Assembly (NCBI GenBank): GCA_963752225.1
Contig: CAVVXS010000009.1
Span: forward strand, 62,001 to 126,000
Direction of reading: 5' to 3'
Origin: JBBROS01 sp963752225
GTDB lineage: Bacteria > Pseudomonadota > Alphaproteobacteria > Acetobacterales > Acetobacteraceae
Length of the DNA stretch: 64,000 bases
Below, one piece after another: positions 7,746-18,600 of the stretch. Made by a program: the position numbers and the translations under genes. Position 1 is the stretch's first letter, and each line of letters opens with the position of its first letter. The notes beneath the pieces are model-generated. The model was not told the DNA's origin. It made no database searches and saw only the letters and a list, made by a program, of their open reading frames with translations.

Positions 7746-9149
7746 ATGCAGCGCGAGATAGAAGCGGAGGCGGCGATCCGCACCGCGTTCGGTGACCTCC
7801 AGGCCGGCCGTTTCGCAGCGGCGCGGGACGCCGCCGCGCCGTGGACAACGACGCCGGCCGCCGCCCTCCTGCATGCCTTGGGCCGGGCGGGTGCGGGAGA
7901 TGTCGAAGGCGGCGCCGTGGCGCTGGCCGCGGTCGCCGCGGCGCATCCGGCCGCGCGGCATCCGGCGCTCGACTTGTGCGACCTGCTGAGCCGGCAGGGC
8001 GCGCCGGTGACGCCGCATCTCCAGGCGGCGATCGCGCATCGGCCGAACGACCCGGCCCTGCACGGCGCGCTCGGGACCGCGCTGGCCGAAAGTGGACCGA
8101 TCGAGGACGCCGTCGCGGCGTTCCGCCGGGCCGCCGAACTGTCACCCGGTGACGCCGCGTCGTGGTCGAACCTCGGGAAGGCGCTGGCTGCGGCCGGTCA
8201 GTTCGACGCGGCCGAACGGGCCTTTGCCAGCGCCGCCTCCTTGGCACCGCACGACGCGCAGCTCACGCTGAACCACGCCGTCGCTCGGCTCAAATTCGGA
8301 CGCCTGGCCGACGGTTGGCCGTTGTTCCGCGCCCGTCACGCCCTGCCGAACCGCCCGCCGCCCTTGGCCGGCCCGGAGTTGCGCACGCCCGACGGCGTCG
8401 CCGGGCGGACGGTGCTGTTGGTTCACGACGAAGGGCTCGGCGACACGCTGCAATTCCTTCGCTATGCGCCGATGCTGGTTGCGCGCGGCGCCCGGGTGCT
8501 GACCGCCGCGCCGCCGCCGCTCGTGCGCTTGCTTCGGGCGAGCGGGATCGACGTCGCGGAGGGCGAAACCGCCTATGACGCGTGGATCCGGATCCCGGAT
8601 CTGCCCGGTTTGTTCCGCACCACGATGGCGACGATCCCGCCGCCGCTGCGGCTCAGTCCCGGCTCGGCGGCGACGGCCCGGTGGCGCCACCGATTGCCGG
8701 CCGGACGCCGGGTTGGCGTCGTCTGGGCCGGCGCCGCACGCCGGCACGATCCGGCGGCGGCCGCGACCGACCGGATCCGCAGCATCGGCGCCGGGCGACT
8801 CGCGCCGTTGCTCGCCATTCCGGGGATCACCTGGGTGAGCCTGCAATATGGTCAGCCGGCGCCGCCCGGCGTGATCGACCCCATGCCGGACGTGGCCGAC
8901 CTCGCCGACACGGCCGCGATCATCGCCGAACTCGAGCTGGTCGTCAGCGTCGACACCGCGGTCGCCCACCTCGCCGCCTCGCTCGGCACGCCGGTGCTGC
9001 TGCTCGACCGCTACGACAATTGCTGGCGCTGGCTGAGCGGGCGGAGCGACAGCCCCTGGTATCCCGGCACGCTGCGGATCCTGCGCCAGCCGTCACCGGG
9101 CGACTGGACGAGCGTGCTCGAAGCGGCCGCAGCGGCCTTGCGGGCCTAG
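7746..9149 (+). CDS. TPR protein with glycosyltransferase family 9-like C-terminal domain
   Basis: About 467 residues from ATG 7746 (preceded by GAAGGGG). Residues ~1-190 are helical with TPR character, for example LHGALGTALAESGPIEDAVAAFR and WSNLGKALAAAGQFDAAE. The C-terminal half carries LLVHDEGLGDTLQFLRYAP and later VSVDTAVAHLAASLGTPVLLL, the pattern of the TPR/heptosyltransferase-like proteins (GT-B fold) of many alphaproteobacteria. Likely role: transfer of a sugar, or protein glycosylation or polysaccharide assembly; the acceptor is unknown. The frame is open to 7608, but the upstream part looks non-coding in composition. Confidence 0.78.
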   Translation: MQREIEAEAAIRTAFGDLQAGRFAAARDAAAPWTTTPAAALLHALGRAGAGDVEGGAVALAAVAAAHPAARHPALDLCDLLSRQGAPVTPHLQAAIAHRPNDPALHGALGTALAESGPIEDAVAAFRRAAELSPGDAASWSNLGKALAAAGQFDAAERAFASAASLAPHDAQLTLNHAVARLKFGRLADGWPLFRARHALPNRPPPLAGPELRTPDGVAGRTVLLVHDEGLGDTLQFLRYAPMLVARGARVLTAAPPPLVRLLRASGIDVAEGETAYDAWIRIPDLPGLFRTTMATIPPPLRLSPGSAATARWRHRLPAGRRVGVVWAGAARRHDPAAAATDRIRSIGAGRLAPLLAIPGITWVSLQYGQPAPPGVIDPMPDVADLADTAAIIAELELVVSVDTAVAHLAASLGTPVLLLDRYDNCWRWLSGRSDSPWYPGTLRILRQPSPGDWTSVLEAAAAALRA

Positions 9150-9174
9150 CCGATCTGCCGCAGCCTTCGTCGCC

Positions 9175-9963
9175 ATGACCCATCGCCTAATCGACCTGTC
9201 CGTGCCGCTCCGCGCCGGCATCGCGAGCGACCCGCCGCACATGCTGCCGGCCGTCGACTACATCGACCATCACGAATCGGCGCCGCAGATCGCCGAGTAT
9301 TTCGGCGTGCGCGTCGACCAATTGCCGGAAGGCCAATACGCCGCCATGGAACGCTGCACCATCAGCAGCCACAACGGCACCCATGTGGACGCGCCGTATC
9401 ATTACTTTTCCCGCATGGACGAGGCGGTCACGCCCGGCGGCGTGCCGTCGATTCGGATCGACGAAGTTCCGCTGGAGTGGCTGTATCAACCGGGCGTCAA
9501 GCTCGACTTCCGCGACCGGCCCGACGGTCATCTGGTGCAGCCGGCCGAGATCGAAGCCGAGTTGGCGCGGGTCGGTCACACGCTGCAGCCGCTCGAGATC
9601 GTGCTCGTCAACACCCGCGCCGGGTCGCGCTATGGCGAGGCGGATTACGTCGACACCGGCTGCGGCATGGGCCGCGCCGCGACGCTGTGGCTGACCGAGC
9701 ACGGCGTCAGAGTGGTCGGCACCGATGCGTGGAGCTGGGACGCGCCGTTCAGCCACACGCGCCGCCGGGTGCAGGAGACGGGTGACGCCGGGCTGATCTG
9801 GGAAGGGCATCGTGTCGGACGGGACCGCGCCTACTGCCAGATCGAGAAGATGCATAATCTCGAGGCCCTGCCGCCCGACGGGTTCGTCGTGTCGGCATTC
9901 CCGGTGAAGCTCCATCGCGGCTCCGCCGGCTGGACCCGGGCGGTGGCGATCCTACCCGGCTGA
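9175..9963 (+). CDS. Cyclase family protein (kynurenine formamidase/KynB-like)
   Basis: 262 residues. The metal-binding motif HNGTHVDAPYHY (H-x-G-T-H-x-D-x-P-x-H) near residues 64-75 defines the cyclase/KynB superfamily, whose members hydrolyse formylkynurenine, isatin or similar amides using a divalent metal. DLSVPLRAGIASDPP at the N-terminus is typical. No tryptophan-catabolism neighbours are present, so the substrate is open. It lies 25 nt after the TPR gene and overlaps the convergent folP by 12 nt. Confidence 0.88.
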   Translation: MTHRLIDLSVPLRAGIASDPPHMLPAVDYIDHHESAPQIAEYFGVRVDQLPEGQYAAMERCTISSHNGTHVDAPYHYFSRMDEAVTPGGVPSIRIDEVPLEWLYQPGVKLDFRDRPDGHLVQPAEIEAELARVGHTLQPLEIVLVNTRAGSRYGEADYVDTGCGMGRAATLWLTEHGVRVVGTDAWSWDAPFSHTRRRVQETGDAGLIWEGHRVGRDRAYCQIEKMHNLEALPPDGFVVSAFPVKLHRGSAGWTRAVAILPG

Positions 9964-10953
9964 GGCGTCCGCGAGACCGCGCCAGACCCGAATGGCCTGC
10001 ACGGTGTCGGCGACGTCGTGCACGCGCACGATCCGCGCGCCCCGGTCGAGGGCGAACAGGGCTGCGGCGACCGAGCCGGACACGCGCGCCGCCGGGTTCG
10101 GCTCGCCGGACAGCATGCCGATGGTCGCCTTGCGCGAGATGCCGGCCAGCAGCGGGCAGCCCAACCCGAGCAGCAACGGCAGGCGGCGCATGAGGTCGAG
10201 GTTATGGCTGGCGGTTTTGGCGAAGCCGAAGCCGGGGTCGAGCATGATGTCGCTCCGCCGCACCCCGGCCGCGACGGCAGCGTCGACACGGGCGTGCAGC
10301 TCGGCACCGACCTCGGCGGCAACGTCGCCGTAGCGGGCAAGGCTCGCCATCGTGGCCGGCGTGCCGCGCATGTGCATCAGCACGACGGGGCAGCGGCGGG
10401 CGGCCACCAGCGGCAAGGCGGCCGGGTCATGTGTCAGCGCCGTGACGTCGTTGACGATCAGCGCTCCGGCGTCGAGCGCCCGCTCCATCGTTCCGGCATT
10501 GCGGGTGTCGACCGACACGACGGCGCCGGATCGGGCAAGTGCCGTGATCACCGGCAGAATGCGCGCTTGCTCTTCCGCCGCGGTGACCGGGGCGGCGCCG
10601 GGCCGGGTGCTTTCCCCACCGACGTCGAGCACTCCGGCGCCGTCCGCCAACATGCGCTCCCCGGCCGCAATGGCCCTTACCGCCTCGAGATGGCGGCCCC
10701 CGTCGCTGAAGCTGTCCGGGGTGATGTTCAGCACGCCCATGACCAAAGGACCGCGGCCGAGGCCAGCCCAATCCGGTGCCGCCACTGACAGGCGTTCGAC
10801 TTCCTCGCGCGGCGCGTCGGCAACCGGCATCACATGGCCGTTCAACCGCACAAGGGTGAACGCCGCAGGGCCGCCGGCCAGTGGGACGGCGCACCCTGCG
10901 GCCACGGCGGCCCGGGCATCGGCCCCATGCAGCAAGCCAAACGGTTCGATCAT
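9952..10953 (-). CDS. folP: Dihydropteroate synthase
   Basis: Condenses p-aminobenzoate with hydroxymethyl-dihydropterin diphosphate in folate synthesis. Motifs: VMGVLNITPDSFSDGG (DHPS signature 1), GGESTRPGA (signature 2), DVTALTHDP, MHMRGTPATM, and DPGFGFAKT. The DHPS domain is ~265 residues, and this protein has an extra ~65 residues in front. I chose ATG 10953 (333 aa). ATG 11007 is possible, but it sits against the ftsH terminator and neither has a good Shine-Dalgarno. It follows ftsH, as in many bacteria, but beyond a strong terminator, so it may have its own promoter. Confidence 0.9.
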   Translation of the reverse strand: MIEPFGLLHGADARAAVAAGCAVPLAGGPAAFTLVRLNGHVMPVADAPREEVERLSVAAPDWAGLGRGPLVMGVLNITPDSFSDGGRHLEAVRAIAAGERMLADGAGVLDVGGESTRPGAAPVTAAEEQARILPVITALARSGAVVSVDTRNAGTMERALDAGALIVNDVTALTHDPAALPLVAARRCPVVLMHMRGTPATMASLARYGDVAAEVGAELHARVDAAVAAGVRRSDIMLDPGFGFAKTASHNLDLMRRLPLLLGLGCPLLAGISRKATIGMLSGEPNPAARVSGSVAAALFALDRGARIVRVHDVADTVQAIRVWRGLADASAG

Positions 10954-11012
10954 CGGCTCGAGTTGAGGTTGGGTCGGCGGCAAGGACGATTGCTGCGGCG
11001 CCGGCATCGGGC

Positions 11013-11048
11013 AAAAGAAAGGGCCGGTCCCTTGCAGGACCGGCCCTT
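11013..11048 (-). terminator. Rho-independent terminator after ftsH
   Basis: On the minus strand a 12-bp stem (AAGGGCCGGTCC paired with GGACCGGCCCTT, loop 6 nt, 11019-11048) is followed by TTTCTTTT, a classical intrinsic terminator 7 nt past the ftsH stop. It ends the tol-pal/tilS/ftsH transcript and separates it from folP. Confidence 0.88.
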
Positions 11049-11054
11049 CTACAA

Positions 11055-12974
<1,920 letters not shown>

Positions 12975-13038
12975 TTGTTCCCAGTGGTCCTAGTCCTGTC
13001 CCACGCTCGGCACCCCACGGCGCCCTTACGTGTCAGTG

Positions 13039-13062
13039 ACATGGGGTGCCCTAACCCCATGT
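13039..13062. repeat. Inverted repeat between tilS and ftsH
   Basis: A perfect 8-bp inverted repeat (ACATGGGG / CCCCATGT, 8-nt spacer) lies in the 103-nt gap upstream of ftsH. It has no T-run. It may be a transcript processing or attenuation hairpin, or an operator for a separate ftsH promoter. Confidence 0.45.
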
Positions 13063-13077
13063 GCATCCCCCGCCCGT

Positions 13078-14226
13078 TCAGGCGCAAACGCGCACGCCGA
13101 ACGGCTGACCCGCAAGTGGGCGGGCCGGGCGGAATTCAACCCGGACGCTAGGACAGGTCTCAGCGTCGGGATAGAGTATACGCTCAAGAGCTAACAAATC
13201 TTTATCCGGGCGCAAGCAAGGCAGCGACCTCAGGATACAAGATGGAAGCTTGGTCCTACGGTGCAAGCGCGCCGGCTCATCCCTGGTTCCAAGGACGGCG
13301 CCGGGAACGGTCGAGCCGAGGACGAAACGCCCGTCCCAGCACGCTCCGGCGGTGGCCGCAACCGGCGGCGTCGTCGCCGCAGGCTCCCGCCCGGCCAGAC
13401 CGGCCCGGACCTGCACCCCGTGCAGCGTGCCCGACCCGGCCTGGGCCAGCCGGGCCACGGCGGCCGGAGCGGGCGGATGGGGCCGCCCCGAAATCGTCCA
13501 GATCAGCGCGGACCACGCGGCAGGCGACAGCGTCCCGTCGATGCGCGCGTATCCACCCGGCAGGATGCTGACGACGCGCGCCAACTCGGCGCCGAGTTCC
13601 GCTTCGGCGAGCGAGCGGCGCCGTCCGGCCTCGTCGGCCCGCGCGGCCGCCCCGGGGTCGGCGGGGCGCTGCCGCAATGCACCCCGGGCCGTCCGCGGAT
13701 CGCGGTTGCCGGGGTCCTCGACCCACTCAACGCCGGCTTGGCGCAAGGTCGCCCGCAATCGGTCCGGATCGATCCCGAGCAGCGGGCGCAGGATGCGGGC
13801 CGGGCCGCGCCAGGACACCGCTGCCATGCCGGCGAGACCGGACCGCCCGCTGCCGGACGCTGCGCGCAGTTGGACGGTTTCGATCTGGTCCTGCCGATGG
13901 TGCGCGACCAGCAGGTCGGGCCGTCCATGCTCGCGGCAAAGCTGGAACAACGCCTCGTATCGGGCGGCACGGGCGCGGGACGCCAAGCCCGCTCCAGTCC
14001 GCAAGCCGGGGATCGCCACGATCACGGCCGGGATGCCGAGGGTCCGCAGCCGATCCTGCGTCAGCGCCGCTTCGTCGTGCGACTCCCGGCGCAAGCCGTG
14101 GTCCACGATCACGGCCAGCGGTTCGCCCCAGTGCCGCAGCAGGAATGCGAGCGCCATGCTGTCGGCCCCGCCCGACACGCCGACCACGACCTTGCGGTCC
14201 CGCGCGAACGGGCCGAGCGGCGCCAT
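13078..14226 (-). CDS. tilS: tRNA(Ile)-lysidine synthase
   Basis: 382 residues. The PP-loop ATP pyrophosphatase motif SGGADS is at residues 18-23, followed by VDHGLRRES and LLVAHHRQDQIETVQLR, all characteristic of TilS. It converts C34 of tRNA-Ile(CAU) to lysidine, which lets it read AUA. The C-terminal part (after ~310) is weakly conserved. ATG 14226 is the first ATG, with GGGGA upstream; homologues often begin a little earlier, and the sequence before it (TGVEFGEL) could be coding if a non-standard start is used. It sits 41 nt after cpoB. Confidence 0.92.
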   Translation of the reverse strand: MAPLGPFARDRKVVVGVSGGADSMALAFLLRHWGEPLAVIVDHGLRRESHDEAALTQDRLRTLGIPAVIVAIPGLRTGAGLASRARAARYEALFQLCREHGRPDLLVAHHRQDQIETVQLRAASGSGRSGLAGMAAVSWRGPARILRPLLGIDPDRLRATLRQAGVEWVEDPGNRDPRTARGALRQRPADPGAAARADEAGRRRSLAEAELGAELARVVSILPGGYARIDGTLSPAAWSALIWTISGRPHPPAPAAVARLAQAGSGTLHGVQVRAGLAGREPAATTPPVAATAGACWDGRFVLGSTVPGAVLGTRDEPARLHRRTKLPSCILRSLPCLRPDKDLLALERILYPDAETCPSVRVEFRPARPLAGQPFGVRVCA

Positions 14227-14267
14227 CAATTCCCCGAACTCGACCCCGGTGATCGGGGCCGGAATCG

Positions 14268-15101
14268 TCAGCGGCAGCCGCCGCGTCCGCGCAATGCCGC
14301 GGCGGCTTCGCGCAAGTCGGGGCGGACCGACGGGAACTCCGCCCGCATCTTGTCCAGGCTGGCGCAGGCGGCCCGCTGGTCGTTGAGCGCCAGCAACGCG
14401 TTGGCAACCCCAAGCAGCGCGTCCGGCGCCCGCGGTCCGGTACGCGCCCGGTTGTAGGCGTCGTCGTACGCGATCGCCGCGCCCTGGAAGTCGCGCCGTC
14501 CGGTCAAGGCCTGCGCCAACAGGAACTGCGCGTCCCCGGTGCGCGGCCCGCGCCCGGCGGCGAGCACCTCGCGCGCCGCCGCTTCGGCCATCGCGTAGTC
14601 GCGCCGGGCGAGTGCGGCGTTGCCTTCCTGCATGGCGAGTTCGGGCGGGCGCCGGGCCACGGGGGGCGCGGTGTCGCCCGGTGGCGGCCGGCTTGAGGGA
14701 CCCGGCGACGCCGCGCCCGCGTTCTGCTGCCGGAAGCCAAGGTCGCCGATCTGCTTGGCGAGATCGTCCTGCGCCCGGCGGTTGGCGTTCGCCTGCTCGT
14801 CCAACTGGCCGCGCAGCCGCCTGACCTCTTCCTCGAGACTGGTCACACGATCCAGCAGCTGCGCCGATAGCTCGTTGCCGCCACCAACGCCGCCGCCGCG
14901 CGGCACCGGTGCCGGCAACCCGCCGCCCCGCTGCAACTGCAATTGCTGCAGGTCGCGCCGCAGTTCCAGAATCTGGTTCTGCAGCGTGATCCCTTCGCGG
15001 CTGTCGACCTGCTGCGCCGCCGCCGGGACCACGACCGGGCCCGACAGCAGCAGCGCGGCGAGCAGCGACGCACGGACCCCGACCGGTCGCGGCAACGGCA
15101 T
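14268..15101 (-). CDS. cpoB: Cell division coordinator CpoB (YbgF, tol-pal system protein)
   Basis: 277 residues. Signal peptide (residues 1-29, ...VVPAAAQQ), then a trimeric coiled-coil segment (ILELRRDLQQLQLQ and LLDRVTSLEEEVRRLRGQL), a Pro/Gly-rich linker, and a C-terminal TPR domain (QEGNAALARRDYAMAEAAAREVL...). CpoB links the Tol machinery to peptidoglycan synthesis during constriction in the periplasm. It begins 5 nt after pal, the standard position. Confidence 0.93.
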   Translation of the reverse strand: MPLPRPVGVRASLLAALLLSGPVVVPAAAQQVDSREGITLQNQILELRRDLQQLQLQRGGGLPAPVPRGGGVGGGNELSAQLLDRVTSLEEEVRRLRGQLDEQANANRRAQDDLAKQIGDLGFRQQNAGAASPGPSSRPPPGDTAPPVARRPPELAMQEGNAALARRDYAMAEAAAREVLAAGRGPRTGDAQFLLAQALTGRRDFQGAAIAYDDAYNRARTGPRAPDALLGVANALLALNDQRAACASLDKMRAEFPSVRPDLREAAAALRGRGGCR

Positions 15102-15106
15102 CGAGA

Positions 15107-15583
15107 TCAGCGCACCGACGTCACGGCGTTCCGGTTCTGCGCATAGGCCTGCTCATCCGAACCCAGCGCGGTCGGCCGCTCCTTGCCGTAGCTGATGGTG
15201 GTGATGCGGGCCGAGGACACGCCGCGAGCCACCAGATAGTCACGCGCGGCATTGGCCCGGCGCTGCCCGAGTGCCAGGTTGTATTCGGCGGTGCCGCGCT
15301 CGTCGCAATTGCCGGCCATCTGCACGCTGACCTGCGGGAACCGGGCCATCCAGGCGGATTGGCGGTCGAGCGTGGTGCGCGCTTCGCTGCTGAGGTTCGA
15401 GCTGTCGAGGGCATAGAACACCCGATCGCCGACATTGGCGACTAGGTCTTCCTGGCTGCCGGGCGTCACGCCGCCATTGGTGGCGAGGCCGCCGGAACCG
15501 GTCGCCGCCCCGGTGCTGTCCTTGTCCGAACAGGCTCCGAGCATCGCCAGGGCGGCCATCAGGCCGATGACTTTCCAGTTCAT
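15107..15583 (-). CDS. pal: Peptidoglycan-associated lipoprotein Pal
   Basis: 158 residues from ATG 15583 (AAGGA upstream). Lipoprotein signal (MNWKVIGLMAALAMLGAC, Cys 18), then an OmpA-like peptidoglycan-binding domain with the diagnostic AGNCDERGTAEYNLALGQRR near residue 95. It anchors the outer membrane to peptidoglycan and is positioned at the septum by TolB/TolQRA. An upstream extension of the frame to 15994 is antisense to tolB's end and not real. Confidence 0.96.
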   Translation of the reverse strand: MNWKVIGLMAALAMLGACSDKDSTGAATGSGGLATNGGVTPGSQEDLVANVGDRVFYALDSSNLSSEARTTLDRQSAWMARFPQVSVQMAGNCDERGTAEYNLALGQRRANAARDYLVARGVSSARITTISYGKERPTALGSDEQAYAQNRNAVTSVR

Positions 15584-15632
15584 CCGCGAATCCTTTCCGT
15601 TTCGGGGCCAATCCCCTTGACACGTATTTCGC

Positions 15633-15661
15633 GCGATACGCCGCGCTTTCACATGGGTCAA
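15633..15661 (-). promoter_or_regulatory. Possible sigma-70-type promoter for pal-cpoB
   Basis: In the 107-nt tolB-pal gap the minus strand has TTGACC (15656-15661), a 17-nt spacer, and TATCGC (15633-15638), placing a start about 45 nt upstream of pal. Internal promoters before pal are common. The -10 is weak. Confidence 0.35.
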
Positions 15662-15690
15662 CCCAGTATTGCCGAATACGGAGACGATTA

Positions 15691-17031
15691 TCACGCTAGT
15701 AACGGTGACCACGCAGGGTCGGAGGCGTCGGTCGGGGTGGTGACCGGGCGCTCGTTGAAGCCGGTGATGTCGATCGACACCAAGCGAGACGAGAAGCCGC
15801 TGCCTGTGCGGTCCCGGGCCGGGCTTTCGCGGTAGAACATCAGCACGCGGCCGTTGGGCGCAAAGGTCGGTCCCTCCACCGAGAAGCTTTCCGACAGGAT
15901 GCGCTCGCCGGAGCCGTCGGGGCGCATCACGCCGATTGCAAACGTGCCGCCGTTCAGCCGTGTGAAGGCGATCAGGTCGCCGCGCGGCGACCACACCGGC
16001 GTCGCATAGCGGCCGCGGCCGAAGCTGATGCGCCGCACGCCGGCGCCGGACGGGTCCATGACATACAGCTGCTGGTCGCCGCCGCGGTCGCTGTTGAACA
16101 CGATCTGCGTCCCGTCCGGGCTGTAGCAGGGGCTGGTGTCGATCGCGCCCGAGTTCGTCAGCTTGCGCGTGCCGCCGCCGCCCAGCCCCACCGTCACGAT
16201 GTCGGACCCGGCGCCGCGCGCCACCGACATGATGATGGAGTTGCCGTCCGGGGCGAACCGCGGCGCGAACGTCATCCCTTCGAAGTCACCGAGGATTCGT
16301 TGCTGCGCGGTGCCGAGATTGAAGGTGTAGACCCTCGGCTTGTTGTTGTTGAACGACATGAACACGACCTCGTCCCGGGTCGGGTGGAAGCGCGGCGTCA
16401 GCGCCAGCCACGAGCCGTCGGTGAGGAAGCGGTTGTTGTCGCCGTCCTGGTCCATGATCGCCAGCCGCTTGATCCGGCGATCGCGCGGCCCGGTGCCGGC
16501 GATGTAAACGATGCGGGTGTCGAAATACCCCTTCTCGCCCAGCAGCCGCTCATAGATCACGTCGCTGATGATATGGGCGATGCGGCGCCAATTGGCCTGC
16601 GTCGTGGTGTAGGCGGTGCCCTGGATCTGCTGCCCCGGCAGCACGTCCCACAGCCGGAACTCGACACGCACGCTGTTGCCGCCGCCCTCGACCCGGCCGG
16701 TGACGAGCGCCTGCGCGCCGGCCGTCTTCCAGATGCCGAAGTTCGGCGTGTCGCCGGCGTCGGGCGCGGCGGACGTGCCGACCGGGCGGAACAGGCCGGA
16801 GCGGCCGAGGTTGTTGACGATCACCCCGGCGATCTCGACGCCGAGGCCGGTGCCGGTGAAGTTCGGGATCGCGATCGGGATCGGGGCGGTGCGGGCGCGG
16901 TCGACCGTGATCTCCGGCTGCTGATTGCCGGAGCCGACACTTTGAGCGGACGCGGGCAAGGACGAGACGAGCGGCACGGCGGCGATGCCGGCGGCAACGA
17001 GGCCGCGACGGCCGATTTGGGACGAGGTCAT
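15691..17031 (-). CDS. tolB: Tol-Pal system beta-propeller protein TolB
   Basis: 446 residues. N-terminal signal with twin arginine (IGRRGLVAAGIAAVPLV...ASAQ), a TolB N-terminal domain (IPNFTGTGLGVEIAGVIVNNL, WRRIAHIISDVIYERL), then WD40-like PD40 repeats (LTPRFHPTRDEVVFMS, FAPRFAPDGNSIIMS, TSPCYSPDGTQIVFNSDR, ATPVWSPRGDLIAFT). It is periplasmic and exchanges partners between TolA, Pal and porins. The RR pair suggests possible Tat export, but the full Tat consensus is not obvious. It starts 13 nt after tolA. Confidence 0.96.
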   Translation of the reverse strand: MTSSQIGRRGLVAAGIAAVPLVSSLPASAQSVGSGNQQPEITVDRARTAPIPIAIPNFTGTGLGVEIAGVIVNNLGRSGLFRPVGTSAAPDAGDTPNFGIWKTAGAQALVTGRVEGGGNSVRVEFRLWDVLPGQQIQGTAYTTTQANWRRIAHIISDVIYERLLGEKGYFDTRIVYIAGTGPRDRRIKRLAIMDQDGDNNRFLTDGSWLALTPRFHPTRDEVVFMSFNNNKPRVYTFNLGTAQQRILGDFEGMTFAPRFAPDGNSIIMSVARGAGSDIVTVGLGGGGTRKLTNSGAIDTSPCYSPDGTQIVFNSDRGGDQQLYVMDPSGAGVRRISFGRGRYATPVWSPRGDLIAFTRLNGGTFAIGVMRPDGSGERILSESFSVEGPTFAPNGRVLMFYRESPARDRTGSGFSSRLVSIDITGFNERPVTTPTDASDPAWSPLLA

Positions 17032-17044
17032 ACAAGGTCTCCCA

Positions 17045-18085
17045 TCAGGGACGGAACGTGATTTCGAAGGTGTGGTTGGACCCCTTCATGCTCGGCGGCA
17101 ACGGAAGGGTGGCGCATTGGGCGCTCAGCGCCGCCCGCACGGCACGCTCGGCGAAGGCGCGGCCGGCTGGGCTGGTTGGCGCCTGCAGGATGCGGGCGTC
17201 GCGGATGGTGCCGCCGCTGTCGGTGGTGATCTCCAGCCGGGCGGTAAAGGTGGCGAAGTCCTTGGCGCCGGTGTCGCCGGTCCAGCACTCGCGGATGCGG
17301 TCGCCGATCGCGCCCCGTGCCTGCGCGCTCAGTTGCGCGTTCTCGGCGCCGGAGGGGCTGCCGCCGCCGGGCGCGCCGCCGCGCGGCGAATTGGCGGCAG
17401 CGGTGCGGGACGGCTCGCTTTGCGCCTGCTGCCGCCGCAGCCGGTCGAGCGTGCTTTCAAGCGCCTTGCTGTCCGCCGGCGGCTTTGCAGGGGTGGGCGG
17501 GGTGCTGGCGCTGGGAGCCGGGGACGGGGCCGGCGGAACCGGGACGGGCGGCGTCGGCGCAGGCCGCGGCGGGGGCGGCACCGGCGGCGGCGGCACGGGA
17601 GCGGGCGGCACCGGCGGGGCCGCGACCGGGGGTGGCGGGCGTGGCGCGGGAACCGGCGGTGGCGGAGCCGGCGGCGCCGGGGGAGAAGGCGGCGGCTGAA
17701 CCGGAGGCGGCAGGGGCAACGGCGCCGGGGCCGGCGTGATCGGGACGGCCGGCGGCGGCGGCGCAACCGGTGCCGGCGGCGGCGGAGCAGGAACGGGCGG
17801 CGGCGGCGGCGGCGCGGGCGGGACCGGAGGCGGCGGTGGCGCGGAGGGCGGCGGCTCGGACCGCGGCTCGGGCTTAGGTTGCGGGCTCGGCGCCGGCGAA
17901 GCGGCCGGGGCCGGCGTTGGTGCGCGCTGGGTTTCCTCCGGCTGCGCCTCGAACTCCATCGCCACCTCGACCTCGTGCTGATCGGGCAGCGGCGCATGGC
18001 CGGGCAACGCCAACAGCAACGCGAGGAGTGCGGCGGCGTGCAGCCCGAGGCTGAGAACTCCGCCGCGTCGCAAAGATGGGTCCAT
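17045..18085 (-). CDS. tolA: TolA-like/TonB C-terminal energy-transducing protein with long Pro-rich spacer
   Basis: 346 residues. One N-terminal transmembrane helix (LSLGLHAAALLALLLAL), a very long spacer of proline-alanine runs (about residues 55-200, including many PPPPP tracts), then a C-terminal domain with IGDRIRECWTGDTGAKDFATFTARLEITTDSGGTI and repeated Arg/Ala helices typical of TolA/TonB C-termini. It spans the periplasm and couples TolQR to TolB-Pal. Most TolA spacers are helical Ala/Lys-rich; here it is polyproline, as in TonB. Position between tolR and tolB supports the name. Confidence 0.9.
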   Translation of the reverse strand: MDPSLRRGGVLSLGLHAAALLALLLALPGHAPLPDQHEVEVAMEFEAQPEETQRAPTPAPAASPAPSPQPKPEPRSEPPPSAPPPPPVPPAPPPPPPVPAPPPPAPVAPPPPAVPITPAPAPLPLPPPVQPPPSPPAPPAPPPPVPAPRPPPPVAAPPVPPAPVPPPPVPPPPRPAPTPPVPVPPAPSPAPSASTPPTPAKPPADSKALESTLDRLRRQQAQSEPSRTAAANSPRGGAPGGGSPSGAENAQLSAQARGAIGDRIRECWTGDTGAKDFATFTARLEITTDSGGTIRDARILQAPTSPAGRAFAERAVRAALSAQCATLPLPPSMKGSNHTFEITFRP

Positions 18086-18111
18086 GCCGGCCCCTGTTCG
18101 CTCCGCCGCCG

Positions 18112-18600
18112 TCAGCGTCCCGGAGGTCGCAGCATGCCGGTCGTTTGCGGCGCCGGCGCGGCAGGCGGCGGGGCCGGGGCGCCGGTCTGCTCGGCCAGCA
18201 AGGCGACCTTGGTGAATCCGCCCTGGGTGATCGTCGCCATGATCTCCATGATGCGGCCATACGCGAGGCCCTTGTCGCCGCGCACGAAAATACGGCGGTC
18301 GAGCTTGTTGTCGCTCAGCGAAGCCAGCCGCGGCGCCAAGTCCGGCAAGCCCAGCTCGGCGTCCTGGAGGTAGATCTTACCTTCCGCGTTCACGCTGATC
18401 GTCAGCGGCTCGCTATCCTGGCTGAGCGGCGCGGCGCTCGCTTTCGGCAGGTCCACGGTCACCCCCGACGTCATCAGCGGCGCGGCGACCATGAAGATGA
18501 TCAGCAGCACCAGCATCACGTCCACCATCGGGGTGACGTTGATCTCGGCCAAGGGCTTGTAACGGCCGCTCCGGCTGCGGCCGATCAGCGGTCCTGCCAT
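18112..18600 (-). CDS. tolR: Biopolymer transport protein TolR (ExbD family)
   Basis: 162 residues from ATG 18600, which shares one base with the tolQ stop (TGATG). One transmembrane helix near the N-terminus (INVTPMVDVMLVLLIIFMVAAP) carries the essential Asp that conducts protons, followed by the periplasmic ExbD domain (VDLPKASAAP, ITQGGFTKVALL). The C-terminal Pro/Ala tail is low in complexity. It forms the TolQR stator with TolQ. Confidence 0.96.
   Translation of the reverse strand: MAGPLIGRSRSGRYKPLAEINVTPMVDVMLVLLIIFMVAAPLMTSGVTVDLPKASAAPLSQDSEPLTISVNAEGKIYLQDAELGLPDLAPRLASLSDNKLDRRIFVRGDKGLAYGRIMEIMATITQGGFTKVALLAEQTGAPAPPPAAPAPQTTGMLRPPGR

Noticed and set aside
17329..17997. Arg-rich 222-codon frame opposite/along tolA
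   Set aside because: Created by the repetitive CCG/GCC codons of the polyproline tract.
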